From Limnobacter sp. SAORIC-580 (GTDB lineage: Bacteria > Pseudomonadota > Gammaproteobacteria > Burkholderiales > Burkholderiaceae_B), in contig NZ_CP053084.1 in the NCBI RefSeq assembly GCF_013004065.1, forward strand, positions 2,604,001-2,668,000: a stretch of DNA of 64,000 nucleotides. The letters run 5' to 3'. A program made the position numbers and the translations under genes. This document shows, piece by piece, positions 54,333 to 63,746 of this stretch. Positions within the stretch are counted from its first letter, which is position 1; each line of letters starts with the position of its first letter. Below the pieces are notes generated by a model. It saw only the letters and a list, made by a program, of their open reading frames with translations, ran no database searches and had not been told where the DNA came from.

Positions 54333-54737
54333 ATGCCACTGACTGTGTTTACCGTTTCGCCTCTTGCAGCACCCATGATAAATGCAGCTGAATGCCCCAT
54401 TTGCTACGAAATACCTTCCCCAAAGAACAATCCAGAAATTGAACTTTGCAATAACCAGCACACTGCGTGCACAAATTGCGCACGCAAATTGGCCAATCAG
54501 GCGATTGCACAGGGCATGGACCCGCGTTGTATGATGTGCCGGGCACCAATTACCGCAAGCAATATCCTCGTTAATCCAATAGACGCCGCGCTTCACCGCT
54601 TGCGCGAGGAACCATCCAACCCCAACTATTGGGCACAACTTGGTTTGACCTTGGGCACCGATGAACATGTAATTTTCCAGGGTAAAGCGTATTCCAAACA
54701 AAGGTGTTTTAACAAAGCCGCAAAGCTGAGTGCCTAG
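54333..54737 (+). CDS. Small protein with a C3HC4 RING-finger domain
   Basis: A 134-residue protein whose residues 21-69 match the eukaryotic RING consensus: Cys21-x2-Cys24-x14-Cys39-x3-His43-x2-Cys46-x2-Cys49-x16-Cys66-x2-Cys69, with CPICYE at the start and CMMCRAPI at the end. The C-terminal 40 residues (NPNYWAQLGLTLG ... SKQRCFNKAAKL) look like one TPR-type helical hairpin. RING domains recruit ubiquitin-conjugating enzymes in eukaryotes. Here that role is inference. No good ribosome-binding site precedes the ATG. The gene stands alone between tsaD and glcD. Confidence 0.8.
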   Translation: MPLTVFTVSPLAAPMINAAECPICYEIPSPKNNPEIELCNNQHTACTNCARKLANQAIAQGMDPRCMMCRAPITASNILVNPIDAALHRLREEPSNPNYWAQLGLTLGTDEHVIFQGKAYSKQRCFNKAAKLSA

Positions 54738-54812
54738 AAACTCGGGCAAGCACCAATTACCATAGGGGTTCTGAAAAAGGTATTCTTTAAAGCTGTCAAA
54801 GAGGTACCCCCT

Positions 54813-56303
54813 ATGAATGCGCCCACCGAAGACTTTGTACTGAATGCCGCCCAGCGCGCAGAAGTAATCGCAGGACTGAACCAGATTCTGCCCGCACACA
54901 CAGTTTTGCATGAAGTTGAAGACACCAAACCCTATGAATGCGATGGCCTGAGCCTGTTTCGGCAGCTGCCCATGGTGGTGGCCTTGCCGGAAACAGAAGA
55001 TCAAGTCGTTCAAATCCTGAAACTGGCCAATCGCCTGAATGTTCCGGTGGTTGCTCGTGGCGCGGGCACTGGTTTGTCTGGCGGTGCACAGCCCCACAAG
55101 CACGGCATTCTTCTGGGCATGGCCAAGTTCAACAAAATCCTGAAAGTGGATGTGCAATCGCGCAGCGCTGTGGTGCAGCCTGGTGTTCGCAACCTGGCCA
55201 TTTCCGAGGCCGTGGCCCAACACCAGCTTTACTACGCACCCGACCCCTCCAGCCAAATTGCCTGCACCATTGGCGGCAATGTGGCCGAGAATAGTGGTGG
55301 CGTGCATTGCCTGAAGTACGGCCTTACCGTGCACAACGTGTTAAAGGTGCGCGCCATTACCATTGAAGGTGAAATCGTTGAGTTCGGATCTGAAGCACCC
55401 GATGCTCCCGGCCTTGAATTGATGAATTTGGTGATTGGCTCTGAAGGCATGCTGGCTGTGGTTACTGAAGTCACCGTAAAACTGGTGCCCAAACCCGCAC
55501 TGGCACAGGTCATTATGGCCAGCTTTGACGATGTAGCCAACGCAGGCAATGCCGTGGCTGCCGTGATTGCTGCCGGCATTATTCCCGCTGGCCTCGAGAT
55601 GATGGACAAACGCGCCAGCCAAATGGTTGAGCCTTTCGTGAAAGCCGGTTACGACACTGAAGCCGAAGCCATTTTGCTGCTTGAAAGCGATGGCACCCCG
55701 GAAGAAGTGGCCGAAGAAATTGCGGAAATGACCCGCGTGCTGAACGGCTGCGGTGCCACGGCCATCAAGGTGTCGCAAAGCGAAGCTGAGCGCCTGAAGT
55801 TTTGGGCGGGGCGCAAGAATGCATTTCCTGCTGCTGGCCGCGTGTCACCCGACTATTATTGCATGGACGGTACCATTCCCCGCAGAAGCCTGGCCCGTGT
55901 ACTCAACGCCATCACCGAGATGGAAAAGAAATACGACATGCGCTGTGCCAACGTGTTTCATGCAGGCGACGGCAATTTGCACCCCCTGATTCTGTTTGAT
56001 GCCAACAAGCCAGACGAAATTAAACGCGCCGAAGACTTCGGTGCCGAAATCCTGGAACTGTGCGTGGAAGTAGGCGGCACAGTGACCGGCGAACACGGCG
56101 TGGGTATCGAGAAAATCAACCAAATGTGCGTGCAATTTTCACGTGCTGAACTGGATGCATTTTTCGCAGTTAAAAAAGCCTTCGACGAACCTGGTTTGCT
56201 CAACCCTGGCAAGGCCATTCCAACCCTGCACCGTTGCGCTGAATATGGCCGCATGCATGTGCATGGTGGTCAAGTGCCTTTTGCAGACCTGCCCCGCTTT
56301 TAA
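54813..56303 (+). CDS. glcD: Glycolate oxidase subunit GlcD (FAD-linked oxidase)
   Basis: A 496-residue flavoprotein. The FAD_binding_4 domain contains VVARGAGTGLSGGA and IGGNVAENSGGVHCLKYG. The C-terminal FAD-oxidase domain has VFHAGDGNLHPLILFD and GEHGVGIEK. It oxidises glycolate (or D-lactate in relatives) to glyoxylate, passing electrons via GlcE and GlcF to the respiratory chain. GAGG precedes the ATG. First gene of the glcDEF operon, 12 nt before glcE. Confidence 0.93.
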   Translation: MNAPTEDFVLNAAQRAEVIAGLNQILPAHTVLHEVEDTKPYECDGLSLFRQLPMVVALPETEDQVVQILKLANRLNVPVVARGAGTGLSGGAQPHKHGILLGMAKFNKILKVDVQSRSAVVQPGVRNLAISEAVAQHQLYYAPDPSSQIACTIGGNVAENSGGVHCLKYGLTVHNVLKVRAITIEGEIVEFGSEAPDAPGLELMNLVIGSEGMLAVVTEVTVKLVPKPALAQVIMASFDDVANAGNAVAAVIAAGIIPAGLEMMDKRASQMVEPFVKAGYDTEAEAILLLESDGTPEEVAEEIAEMTRVLNGCGATAIKVSQSEAERLKFWAGRKNAFPAAGRVSPDYYCMDGTIPRRSLARVLNAITEMEKKYDMRCANVFHAGDGNLHPLILFDANKPDEIKRAEDFGAEILELCVEVGGTVTGEHGVGIEKINQMCVQFSRAELDAFFAVKKAFDEPGLLNPGKAIPTLHRCAEYGRMHVHGGQVPFADLPRF

Positions 56304-56315
56304 AAGAACGAGACC

Positions 56316-57398
56316 ATGAGCGACTTTATCGACGACCTGTGTAAGCAGGTGGAACTGGCTGCACGCAACAACACGCAAATTCGCCCGGTGGGTGGCGGCA
56401 CCAAAAACTTTTACGGTGGCCCCTTGCAAGGCATTGAGGTGGACATGCGCCAATGGGCTGGCATTGTGGAGTACGAGCCAACGGAATTGGTAATCACGGT
56501 AAAACCAGGCACGCCGCTGGCTGAAGTGGAAGCGGCACTGGCTGCGCAAAAACAGGAATTGGCATTTGAGCCACCAAGGTTGAGCGCCGGCGGTACCATT
56601 GGCGGCGCCATCGCCAGCGGCCTGGCTGGCCCGGCTCGTTTAAGCCGTGGTGGCGTGAAAGATTACGTACTGGGCTGCACCCTTTTGGATGGCAAAGGCC
56701 AACTGCTGCACTTTGGCGGCGTGGTGATGAAAAACGTGGCCGGTTACGATGTATCCCGGGTTATTCCCGGCAGCATGGGCACGCTGGGCATTGTCACTGA
56801 ACTGTCGATCAAGGTCATGCCGGTTGCACCCGCTGAAGCCACCCTGCAGTTCGAGATGGACGTCAACAAAGCCATTTCGCAAAGCAATGAATGGTTGTCC
56901 AAACCCTTGCCCATTTCGGCCACATTCTTTGAGAATGGCAAGCTGACTGTGCGCCTGCGTGGTGCCAGCGCCGCGGTGCAGGCCGCCATTAAAAACATGG
57001 GTGGACAGGAAATTGAGGTGCAGCAGGCACAAGCCTTCTGGACAAGCGTACGCGACCAGCAACATGAATTTTTCAGCCGCGAAGGTGATTTGTGGCGCTT
57101 GGCCGTGCCACCCACCACAGTAGATTTGGCCATGCATGGTCAAAGTGTGCATGAATGGGGCAGTGGTTTGCGCTGGTTCCGTGCAGATGACTCTTCTGCT
57201 GTAAATGCCGAACAAATTCGCGCAATGGCCAAACGCGTAGGCGGCCATGCCACTTTGTACCGAACTGCCAACGAAGCTGCGCGCGTTCACGCATTCCAGC
57301 AACCCGATGCGGTGATGCTGAAACTGCAACGCCGCCTGAAAGAACAATTCGACCCGGCTGGTGTGTTCAGCATCAACCGCCTGTCACCTATTTTGTAA
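56316..57398 (+). CDS. glcE: Glycolate oxidase subunit GlcE
   Basis: A 360-residue FAD-binding subunit. It shows the same FAD fold as GlcD but shorter: IRPVGGGTKNFYGG, RLSAGGTIGGAIASGLAGPAR, VVMKNVAGYDVSRVIPGSMGTLGIV. The C-terminal half is divergent, as is normal for GlcE. It lies between glcD and glcF, with 12 and 9 nt gaps. Confidence 0.93.
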   Translation: MSDFIDDLCKQVELAARNNTQIRPVGGGTKNFYGGPLQGIEVDMRQWAGIVEYEPTELVITVKPGTPLAEVEAALAAQKQELAFEPPRLSAGGTIGGAIASGLAGPARLSRGGVKDYVLGCTLLDGKGQLLHFGGVVMKNVAGYDVSRVIPGSMGTLGIVTELSIKVMPVAPAEATLQFEMDVNKAISQSNEWLSKPLPISATFFENGKLTVRLRGASAAVQAAIKNMGGQEIEVQQAQAFWTSVRDQQHEFFSREGDLWRLAVPPTTVDLAMHGQSVHEWGSGLRWFRADDSSAVNAEQIRAMAKRVGGHATLYRTANEAARVHAFQQPDAVMLKLQRRLKEQFDPAGVFSINRLSPIL

Positions 57399-57407
57399 GC
57401 AGAGCCC

Positions 57408-58658
57408 ATGGACACCCAACTCGCAGACTGGATCAAAGACACCCCCGATGGCAAGGCCGCAGATGCCATTTTGCGCAAGTGCGTGCACTGCGGTTTTTGC
57501 ACAGCCACCTGCCCAACTTACCAAATACTGGGCGACGAATTGGACAGCCCACGCGGTCGTATTTACTTGATCAAGCAAGTGCTTGAAGGCAAGCAGGTAA
57601 CCCGCAAAACCCAGCAACACCTGGACCGTTGCCTCACCTGCCGCAACTGCGAAACCACCTGCCCTTCCGGCGTGAAATATGGCCAGTTGATCGACATTGG
57701 CCGCAAAATCGTAGACGAGCGCGTAGAGCGCCCCATGGCTGAAAAACTGACCCGCGAAAGCCTGAAAATGCTCATGACCAACCGCCCCATGTTCACTGCG
57801 GGCATGGCCATGGGCAAGGCTGTGCGCGGCATACTGCCCGAAAGCATCAAGAAAAAAGTGCCTGCCAAGCGCGCCACCCTGCCATTTGCCAACACCGCAC
57901 ACACACGCAAAGTTATTTTGCTGAAAGGCTGCGTGCAGCCTGCAATGATGCCGTCGATTGACTCTGCAACATCGGTAATACTCAATGCGCTGGGCATTCA
58001 AAGCATGGTGGTACAGGAATCAGGCTGCTGTGGTGCCGTGAAGTTTCACCTGAACGACCATGCGGGTGGACTTGCACAAATGAAAACCAATATTGATGCC
58101 TGGTATTCACTGCTACAAAGCGGCGAGGCTGAGGCCTTGGTGATGAATGCATCAGGCTGCGGCGTAACCGTGCGTGAATATGCACATCACTTTGAGAACG
58201 ACAAGGAATACGCCGCCAAAGCCAAACTGGTTAGCGACAAAACTCTGGACATTGGCGAGTTCATCACCCAACAAAACGCCGACGGGCTGGCGCGCCTTGG
58301 AACCAGAGTAAAGGCAGCCATTGAACAGCAACGCATTCCAGGCACCATTGCATTTCACCCGCCGTGCACATTGCAACATGGCCAACAAATCAAGGGCGTG
58401 ATTGAAAATGTGTTGACTACTCTTGGCTTCAAACTAACTCCAGTTGCGGACTCCCATTTGTGCTGCGGATCAGCGGGCACCTATTCAGTATTGCAACCCG
58501 AACTGTCCAAAGAACTGAAGAAACGCAAGCTGGCCAATTTGATGGCGGGCAAACCCCAAGCTATTGCATCGGCCAATATTGGTTGCTTGGGTCATTTGGA
58601 AAGTGATGCCACCGTGGACGTGCGGCATTGGGTGGAGTGGGTGGCGCAAGCAGTTTAA
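57408..58658 (+). CDS. glcF: Glycolate oxidase iron-sulfur subunit GlcF
   Basis: A 416-residue protein with two ferredoxin-type [4Fe-4S] motifs, Cys25/28/31/35 (CVHCGFCTATCP) and Cys75/78/81/85 (CLTCRNCETTCP). Two CCG domains follow (GCVQPAMMPS ... ESGCCGAVKFH; HPPCTLQHGQ ... LCCGSAGTY). It accepts electrons from GlcD/GlcE and passes them to the quinone pool. Last gene of glcDEF. Confidence 0.94.
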   Translation: MDTQLADWIKDTPDGKAADAILRKCVHCGFCTATCPTYQILGDELDSPRGRIYLIKQVLEGKQVTRKTQQHLDRCLTCRNCETTCPSGVKYGQLIDIGRKIVDERVERPMAEKLTRESLKMLMTNRPMFTAGMAMGKAVRGILPESIKKKVPAKRATLPFANTAHTRKVILLKGCVQPAMMPSIDSATSVILNALGIQSMVVQESGCCGAVKFHLNDHAGGLAQMKTNIDAWYSLLQSGEAEALVMNASGCGVTVREYAHHFENDKEYAAKAKLVSDKTLDIGEFITQQNADGLARLGTRVKAAIEQQRIPGTIAFHPPCTLQHGQQIKGVIENVLTTLGFKLTPVADSHLCCGSAGTYSVLQPELSKELKKRKLANLMAGKPQAIASANIGCLGHLESDATVDVRHWVEWVAQAV

Positions 58659-58726
58659 ATGGAACTGACATTCTTGCAATTTCACTAAGGTGTCCTTTTA
58701 CCTTTTGAAAACGCAATTTAGTCACC

Positions 58727-59179
58727 ATGAACCCAACCCAATTTACCAGTGCACCGCCCATTCAACACATGAGTTACAACGCTTCAGCGGGCACCGACCC
58801 CCTCCAGGGTAGTGGGCTGGTTGCTGCTGCCCGCCGACAAGCCTCACAAATTTTTGAATCTGAAGGGATTAATGTTGTTCAAGAGATTGTGAGCAAATGC
58901 AACGCCATTGAAAACCAGATGTTTCGTGGTGTTCCCGTTGCTACGCGAATGGCCTTGGGGGAATTTCTGGTGAGTCGCAGAATAACAAACCCCGGGGATT
59001 TAACGACACGTCAGGAAAATCTTTGCGCATGGGTGATGCTTGAACACACAGCTTTAAATCCGAGTCAAAAACTGTCTTTCAATCAACTGCAAAGCTTTGC
59101 GAAAAAGCCAGCTCAGTTAGACATTGCGACGAAGATTGCCAGTCAATTGTCATTGACACAGGAACGCTTCACCCGTTGA
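58727..59179 (+). CDS. Orphan protein of unknown function
   Basis: 150 residues; I recognise no domain. It is polar and helical after about residue 35, without membrane segments or signal peptide. The N-terminus (MNPTQFTSAPPIQHM) shares Met1, Thr4, Phe6, Thr7, Pro10 and Met15 with the RING protein at 54333 (MPLTVFTVSPLAAPM). No strong ribosome-binding site is seen. The gene is convergent with the M48-like gene and touches its stop codon. Consistent codon use and its length favour a real gene. Confidence 0.6.
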   Translation: MNPTQFTSAPPIQHMSYNASAGTDPLQGSGLVAAARRQASQIFESEGINVVQEIVSKCNAIENQMFRGVPVATRMALGEFLVSRRITNPGDLTTRQENLCAWVMLEHTALNPSQKLSFNQLQSFAKKPAQLDIATKIASQLSLTQERFTR

Positions 59180-59773
59180 TCACTTCCGGCAAATCACCTG
59201 CCTACGGCTGTAGTAGCCAGGGTGCGAGGGCACCACTGGCATCATCATGTCTGCACCGTCAATGCTGCGAAGCACATCCTCGGTGCAGGCAGTAACACCC
59301 AAACTGGCCAGCCATTTGGTCGCAGCCTCGTCAGCATCCAGTTCAAATTGACGGTTCATTGCATGCAGTTTTTCCATGGTGGCCGGGTTGCGTTCAATCG
59401 CATCAAAAGCCATGTCGGGTGTAGGCTGGCCAGCCAGTTCCATGGCTTTAGAGCCCAATTTTTTCTGATGCTCCAGGTGCACATGGGCGTATTCATGGGC
59501 GATCACAAACAACACGCCATCGGGTGTTAAGCGGCTCAAGAAGTCAGGATCCATGGTCAGCAGCGCGCCCTCGATGCGGTCTGACACGTAGGCCCTGCTC
59601 CAGGTTTTTGTCAGCTCAACCTCAAGCTTCATATTAGGCACTGTTTTACCCAACTGAACAATTGCATGGTCGATGTCAGTGCGGGTTGCCGCCTGTGCGC
59701 TTGAGTAAAACAAGGCAAAGCCCAGACAGGTGATCCATACAAACCGCAAGACTTCGACCCACACACGCCACAT
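59180..59773 (-). CDS. Exported M48-family zinc metalloprotease
   Basis: A 197-residue protein with an N-terminal hydrophobic segment ending SSAQAA, either a signal peptide or an anchor. The zinc site is HEYAHVHLEH (HExxH) and the third ligand region is FELDADEAATKW, the M48 ExxxD-type element. It is a short, soluble-type M48 domain with cysteines near the C-terminus (TACTED, QVICRK) that may form a disulfide. The ATG at 59773 has GGAG at the correct spacing; TTG 59785 is possible. Confidence 0.82.
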   Translation of the reverse strand: MWRVWVEVLRFVWITCLGFALFYSSAQAATRTDIDHAIVQLGKTVPNMKLEVELTKTWSRAYVSDRIEGALLTMDPDFLSRLTPDGVLFVIAHEYAHVHLEHQKKLGSKAMELAGQPTPDMAFDAIERNPATMEKLHAMNRQFELDADEAATKWLASLGVTACTEDVLRSIDGADMMMPVVPSHPGYYSRRQVICRK

Positions 59774-59840
59774 ACTCCACTCCAACTTCGAGCAACATTA
59801 CTTACTAAGTGTAATCACGACACCGGCGCCATGCAATTGG

Positions 59841-60827
59841 CTAGAAACCAAATGGCTTCAGACCGCTTGCAAACTGTATGGCGTCCAGGGGTCGAAAACT
59901 GGTCAAGGCATGGGTTTCAACCACCAGCGATTCAAACATGGGGCGCTGATCTTCGGTCAACTCAGCGCCGTCAAACTGAATGAACGGATCGGTCCCACCC
60001 TTGATCGTCGCCAACAAAGCCATTTCTAGTACGGAGCCTGGCAAATTCACATGATCCGAAGTAGATAACCAAGCGGCTGCCTTGCTGCGATTCTCCATGC
60101 CACCTTCCAACCACAAACACGCGCGACGCAAAGCATTGGTCAAACCGGTCATCGCCTCGGGATTTTCTTGAGCCCATGCACGGGTACAACCCAAGACTTT
60201 TTCTGGGGCCTTGGGCCACAAACCATTCGATGTCGCCACAATAGTGCCCAAACCCTCATTCACTGCCAAGGAATTGTAGGGTTCTCCAACACAAAAGGCG
60301 TCAATCAAACCCGCTTGCAATGAACCCACCATACGGATCGGCGGTACCACTTCAAAGCGCACGTCCTGATCCGGGTCAACATCGTTCAAGCGCAACCAAC
60401 GGCGCAGCTGCAGGGTGTGCATCGAAAACGGGAACACCGTGCCGAATACCATCACACGCTCACCCCGGGATTTTGCCGCACGCAAGGCTGAGCCAAGGGT
60501 TTCACCCTCGACCAGCCCGGATATCAACGCCGCCAAGGCCTTGCTGACCGTAATCGCATTGCCACTCCGGTTCAACACCAATGGTGCCAATACATCTTTT
60601 TTGGGAGAACCACCCAAGCCCAACTGAAGAGCGATAGCCATGGGCGAAAGCATGTGTGCCGCATCAATTTCCCCGTAGGCGAGCTTGTCGCGTAGCGTAG
60701 CCCAAGACGCCTGCTTGACCAGTTCTACAGTCAAATTCTCCGCCTCGAAGAAACCCGTTTTCTGGGCCACCACAAACGGCGCAGAATCAGTCAAGGCGAT
60801 CACGCCGATGCGAATTTCCTGTTGCAT
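59841..60827 (-). CDS. nasS: NasS-type cytoplasmic nitrate sensor
   Basis: A 328-residue protein of the NrtA/CmpA binding-protein family without a signal peptide, as expected for cytoplasmic NasS. Blocks include IGVIALTDSAPFVVAQKTGFF, GEIDAAHMLSPMAIALQLGLGG and FCVGEPYNSLAVNEGLG. In the known system NasS holds the antiterminator NasT when nitrate is absent and releases it when nitrate binds. Its start codon overlaps the nasT stop codon (TAATG), so the two are coupled. Confidence 0.88.
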   Translation of the reverse strand: MQQEIRIGVIALTDSAPFVVAQKTGFFEAENLTVELVKQASWATLRDKLAYGEIDAAHMLSPMAIALQLGLGGSPKKDVLAPLVLNRSGNAITVSKALAALISGLVEGETLGSALRAAKSRGERVMVFGTVFPFSMHTLQLRRWLRLNDVDPDQDVRFEVVPPIRMVGSLQAGLIDAFCVGEPYNSLAVNEGLGTIVATSNGLWPKAPEKVLGCTRAWAQENPEAMTGLTNALRRACLWLEGGMENRSKAAAWLSTSDHVNLPGSVLEMALLATIKGGTDPFIQFDGAELTEDQRPMFESLVVETHALTSFRPLDAIQFASGLKPFGF

Positions 60828-61450
60828 TACAAGCCACCTCCGCCCAACATTTCAAACACCTCAATCACGTTGCGGGCAGTGTCAACCAAACGCTGATTAC
60901 GCTCCATGGCAAGCTTGCGCATGGCGTGGTAGGCCTCGTCTTCATTAAAATTGCGGTGCTTCATCAACAGGCCTTTGGCTTTGTCAATCAGCTTGCGGTC
61001 TGCAAGTTGATCCCGGGTTTTCTGCAACTCGTTTTTTAGCGCCTGAAACTCACGAAAACGCGCCACCGCCACCTGCACAATGGGTCGAACCCGATCCGGG
61101 TTCATGCCATCGGCCACGTAGGCACTCACGCCAGCCTTGATGGCGCTGGCAATCGTCTCTTCGTTGTCTTCATCCGAAAACATGATGACCGGCTTGGGAT
61201 TGCTACGCGACAACACGGCCATGTTTTCCAGGCAATCGCGATCGGGCGAGTCGATGTCCACAATCACGATGTCGGGTTGGGACACCGCCACATGCTCAAC
61301 CAAACGATCAGCAGAACTGAGACGGGACACCAACACATAACCTGCATCAAGCAAGGCGCGTTCCAGTATGGCAGCGCGGCCTGGTTCTTCGTCGACCAAG
61401 AGTACTTTCAGTGGAGGTGTGGCGGCTTTGCCGGTTTTGCTATTGACCAT
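60827..61450 (-). CDS. nasT: NasT-type ANTAR antiterminator
   Basis: 207 residues. The receiver-like domain has VLLVDEEPGRAAILE and VIVDIDSPDRDC (Asp65). A coiled-coil linker follows, then the C-terminal ANTAR RNA-binding domain (LADRKLIDKAKGLLMKHRNFNEDEAYHAMRKLAMERNQRL). It binds paired hexaloop hairpins in nitrate-operon leaders to prevent termination. The target is visible in this window upstream of nirB (50936-51055). Encoded 19 nt after pdxH and overlapping nasS. Confidence 0.93.
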   Translation of the reverse strand: MVNSKTGKAATPPLKVLLVDEEPGRAAILERALLDAGYVLVSRLSSADRLVEHVAVSQPDIVIVDIDSPDRDCLENMAVLSRSNPKPVIMFSDEDNEETIASAIKAGVSAYVADGMNPDRVRPIVQVAVARFREFQALKNELQKTRDQLADRKLIDKAKGLLMKHRNFNEDEAYHAMRKLAMERNQRLVDTARNVIEVFEMLGGGGL

Positions 61451-61469
61451 GAACAGGTTTACTCATTCC

Positions 61470-62105
61470 TCAAGGAGCAAGGCGGGACATTGCCCATGAA
61501 TCACCTTGCAAGGTGTAGGCCAGGCGATCGTGAAGTCGCGATGGACGGCCCTGCCAAAACTCAAAAAAATCGGGCACCAAACGGTAACCGCCCCAAAATG
61601 GTGGCCGCGTTTGCGGGTCACCCTGCTGTTCTTCCTGAGCCTGACGCACCCTGGCTTCAAGCACAGCACGGGAATCGATTACCTGGCTTTGCGGCGAAGC
61701 CCAAGCACCCAATCTGCTACCTGCCGGTCGAGACAGGTAATAGGCATCAGACTCTTCGGGACTGCACTTCTCTACCCGCCCCTCGATCCGCACCTGTCGC
61801 TCCAGTTCTGTCCAGTGGAACAGAATGGCTGCATGCGGGTTCTGCGCCAACTCCTGGCCCTTGCGGCTTTCATAATTGGTGAAAAACGTAATGCCGCGCG
61901 CATCCAGCCCCTTGATCAACACAATACGGGCCGAGGGTCGCCCCTGTGCATTGACCGTCGCAAGTGTCATGGCATTGGGTTCGGGCAAATCCGCAGTCAA
62001 AGCCTGGTCAAACCAAAGCTTGAAGAAGTCGAGTGGATTGGCCAGGGCGTCGGCTTCGTCCAGTGTGGCTTGGGTGTAGTCTTTTCGAAGATCAGCGATC
62101 GACAT
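61470..62105 (-). CDS. pdxH: Pyridoxine/pyridoxamine 5'-phosphate oxidase
   Basis: A 211-residue FMN enzyme making pyridoxal 5'-phosphate. Signature blocks are [64 protein letters not shown] and the C-terminal [17 protein letters not shown]. The ATG at 62105 has AGGAG at a suitable distance. Upstream in-frame codons spell a lipoprotein-like leader, but they run into the divergent xerD region and are not part of the gene. Confidence 0.95.
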   Translation of the reverse strand: MSIADLRKDYTQATLDEADALANPLDFFKLWFDQALTADLPEPNAMTLATVNAQGRPSARIVLIKGLDARGITFFTNYESRKGQELAQNPHAAILFHWTELERQVRIEGRVEKCSPEESDAYYLSRPAGSRLGAWASPQSQVIDSRAVLEARVRQAQEEQQGDPQTRPPFWGGYRLVPDFFEFWQGRPSRLHDRLAYTLQGDSWAMSRLAP

Positions 62106-62172
62106 AAAACAAAACTCCTGGGTGCTGCTAAAGGTATCATGACCTTTATTTTCACATGCAGACAGCACCACA

Positions 62173-63072
62173 ATGAAGAGCAATGCCGATCTCATCGACG
62201 AATTCTGCACCACTTTGTGGCTTGAAGAAGGATTGGCCAAAGCCACACTGCAGGCTTACCGCAGCGACTTGCAACAACTGGGAAACTGGCTGGACGAACA
62301 GTTTGCGGAAAACCTGCTGCAAACCAGCAGTGAACACATCCGCAACCATGTACACGACCTGCTGGAATTAAAGCCCAGCAGCCTGAACAGAAAACTAAGC
62401 AGCTACAAACGTTTTTATTTGTGGCTGAACACCACCAAGCAACGCGAAGACAATCCCTGCACCCAACTGCAAAGTGCCAAACGCGGCTTGCGCATTCCCA
62501 AAACCCTGAGCGAGAAACAAGTACTGGACCTGCTAGCCGCACCCGACCTGAGCAACGCTGCAGGGCAGCGCGACAAGGCCATGCTTGAATTCATGTACGC
62601 CAGCGGCCTGCGGGTCAGTGAACTGGTGAACATGCCCTTGCGCGCCATTGACCTGAATGTTGGAGCAGTGAAGGTGCTGGGCAAAGGCAAGAAAGAACGC
62701 TTGGTGCCCATGGGCGAACCTGCAAGGCTGGCGATTCAGCTGTATTTGCAGCAGGCCCGTGGTGAGTTGTTGAAGGGGAAAACCAGCGACTTTTTATTCG
62801 TAACCCACTTTGGAACACCGATGACACGGCAAGGCTTCTGGAAAAACGTAAAGCGCCTGGCCTTGATTGCTGGAATCAACACCACAGTCAGCCCCCACGT
62901 GTTGCGGCACGCATTTGCCACGCATTTGATCAACCACGGCGCCGATCTGCGTGTGGTGCAGTTGTTGCTGGGCCACGCTGACATTGGCACCACCCAGATT
63001 TACACCCATGTGGCCAAAGAACACCTGCACACCTTGCTCAATCAAAGCCACCCACGATCAAAAAGTCGCTAA
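62173..63072 (+). CDS. xerD: Tyrosine recombinase XerD
   Basis: 299 residues. The SAM-like core-binding domain (1-100) is followed by the catalytic domain with Arg147, Lys171, His242, Arg245, His268 and nucleophile Tyr277 ([33 protein letters not shown]). Length, absence of neighbouring phage genes and its place in a housekeeping context support XerD of the dif/chromosome-dimer system rather than a mobile integrase. Divergent from pdxH. Confidence 0.92.
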   Translation: MKSNADLIDEFCTTLWLEEGLAKATLQAYRSDLQQLGNWLDEQFAENLLQTSSEHIRNHVHDLLELKPSSLNRKLSSYKRFYLWLNTTKQREDNPCTQLQSAKRGLRIPKTLSEKQVLDLLAAPDLSNAAGQRDKAMLEFMYASGLRVSELVNMPLRAIDLNVGAVKVLGKGKKERLVPMGEPARLAIQLYLQQARGELLKGKTSDFLFVTHFGTPMTRQGFWKNVKRLALIAGINTTVSPHVLRHAFATHLINHGADLRVVQLLLGHADIGTTQIYTHVAKEHLHTLLNQSHPRSKSR

Positions 63073-63107
63073 AATCGACGCCAAAGCCCAACAACAAGGA
63101 GACACTT

Positions 63108-63716
63108 TTGCTTAATTTTGCCGCTGGCCTGCTGATCGCCTATTTGATTGGTTCTATTTCATTCGCAGTGGTTGTTTCCAAATTCGTGGGTTTGGCCGAT
63201 CCACGCACTTACGGCTCAAAAAATCCTGGCGCCACGAATGTGCTGCGAAGCGGCAACAAAAAAGCAGCCGTGCTGACTTTGTTGGGTGATGCCTTGAAAG
63301 GCACGCTCGCCGTGGCCTTGGCCTTCCATTTTCAAGACCAATTGGGTTACAGCCGTACCGACATTGCCTGGATTGGATTGGCTGCGTTTATTGGTCACCT
63401 ATACCCGGTGTTCTTCAAATTTGAAGGGGGTAAAGGCGTGGCCACCGCGCTGGGCGTGCTGCTTGGTTTGAACTGGGTACTGGGCCTGGCCACCGCCATT
63501 ACCTGGATTGTAATTGCCTACTTCTTCCGCTATTCCTCGTTGGCAGCCCTGATCGCCGCGCTGTTTGCTGTGTTTTACAACGCACTGCTGTTCGGAATTA
63601 ATGGACAGGCTGCTGCAATCACGATTATGTCCGCATTGCTCATCTATCGACACAAGCAGAACATTGCCAATTTGATTGCAGGCAAAGAAAGCAAAATTGG
63701 GCAGAAGAAAAGTTAA
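63108..63716 (+). CDS. plsY: Glycerol-3-phosphate acyltransferase PlsY
   Basis: A 202-residue membrane enzyme using acyl-phosphate to make lysophosphatidate. The conserved motifs are GSISFAVVVSK, RTYGSKNPGATNVLRSG, LGDALKG, AAFIGHLYPVFFKFEGGKGVATALG and a C-terminal LLIYRHKQNIANL. It starts with TTG behind AAGGAG-like AAGGAGA. Tandem after xerD by 35 nt. Confidence 0.94.
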   Translation: MLNFAAGLLIAYLIGSISFAVVVSKFVGLADPRTYGSKNPGATNVLRSGNKKAAVLTLLGDALKGTLAVALAFHFQDQLGYSRTDIAWIGLAAFIGHLYPVFFKFEGGKGVATALGVLLGLNWVLGLATAITWIVIAYFFRYSSLAALIAALFAVFYNALLFGINGQAAAITIMSALLIYRHKQNIANLIAGKESKIGQKKS

Positions 63717-63746
63717 GCACCAATATTGCTTTCTTGCTCTGTTTAC

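Noticed and set aside
62106..62246. Lipoprotein-like leader in frame upstream of pdxH
   Set aside because: PdxH is cytoplasmic and its family start at 62105 has a proper ribosome-binding site; the extension overlaps the divergent xerD start.
62173..63072. Phage or island integrase
   Set aside because: The tyrosine recombinase has XerD length and context, with no attachment repeats or phage genes nearby.
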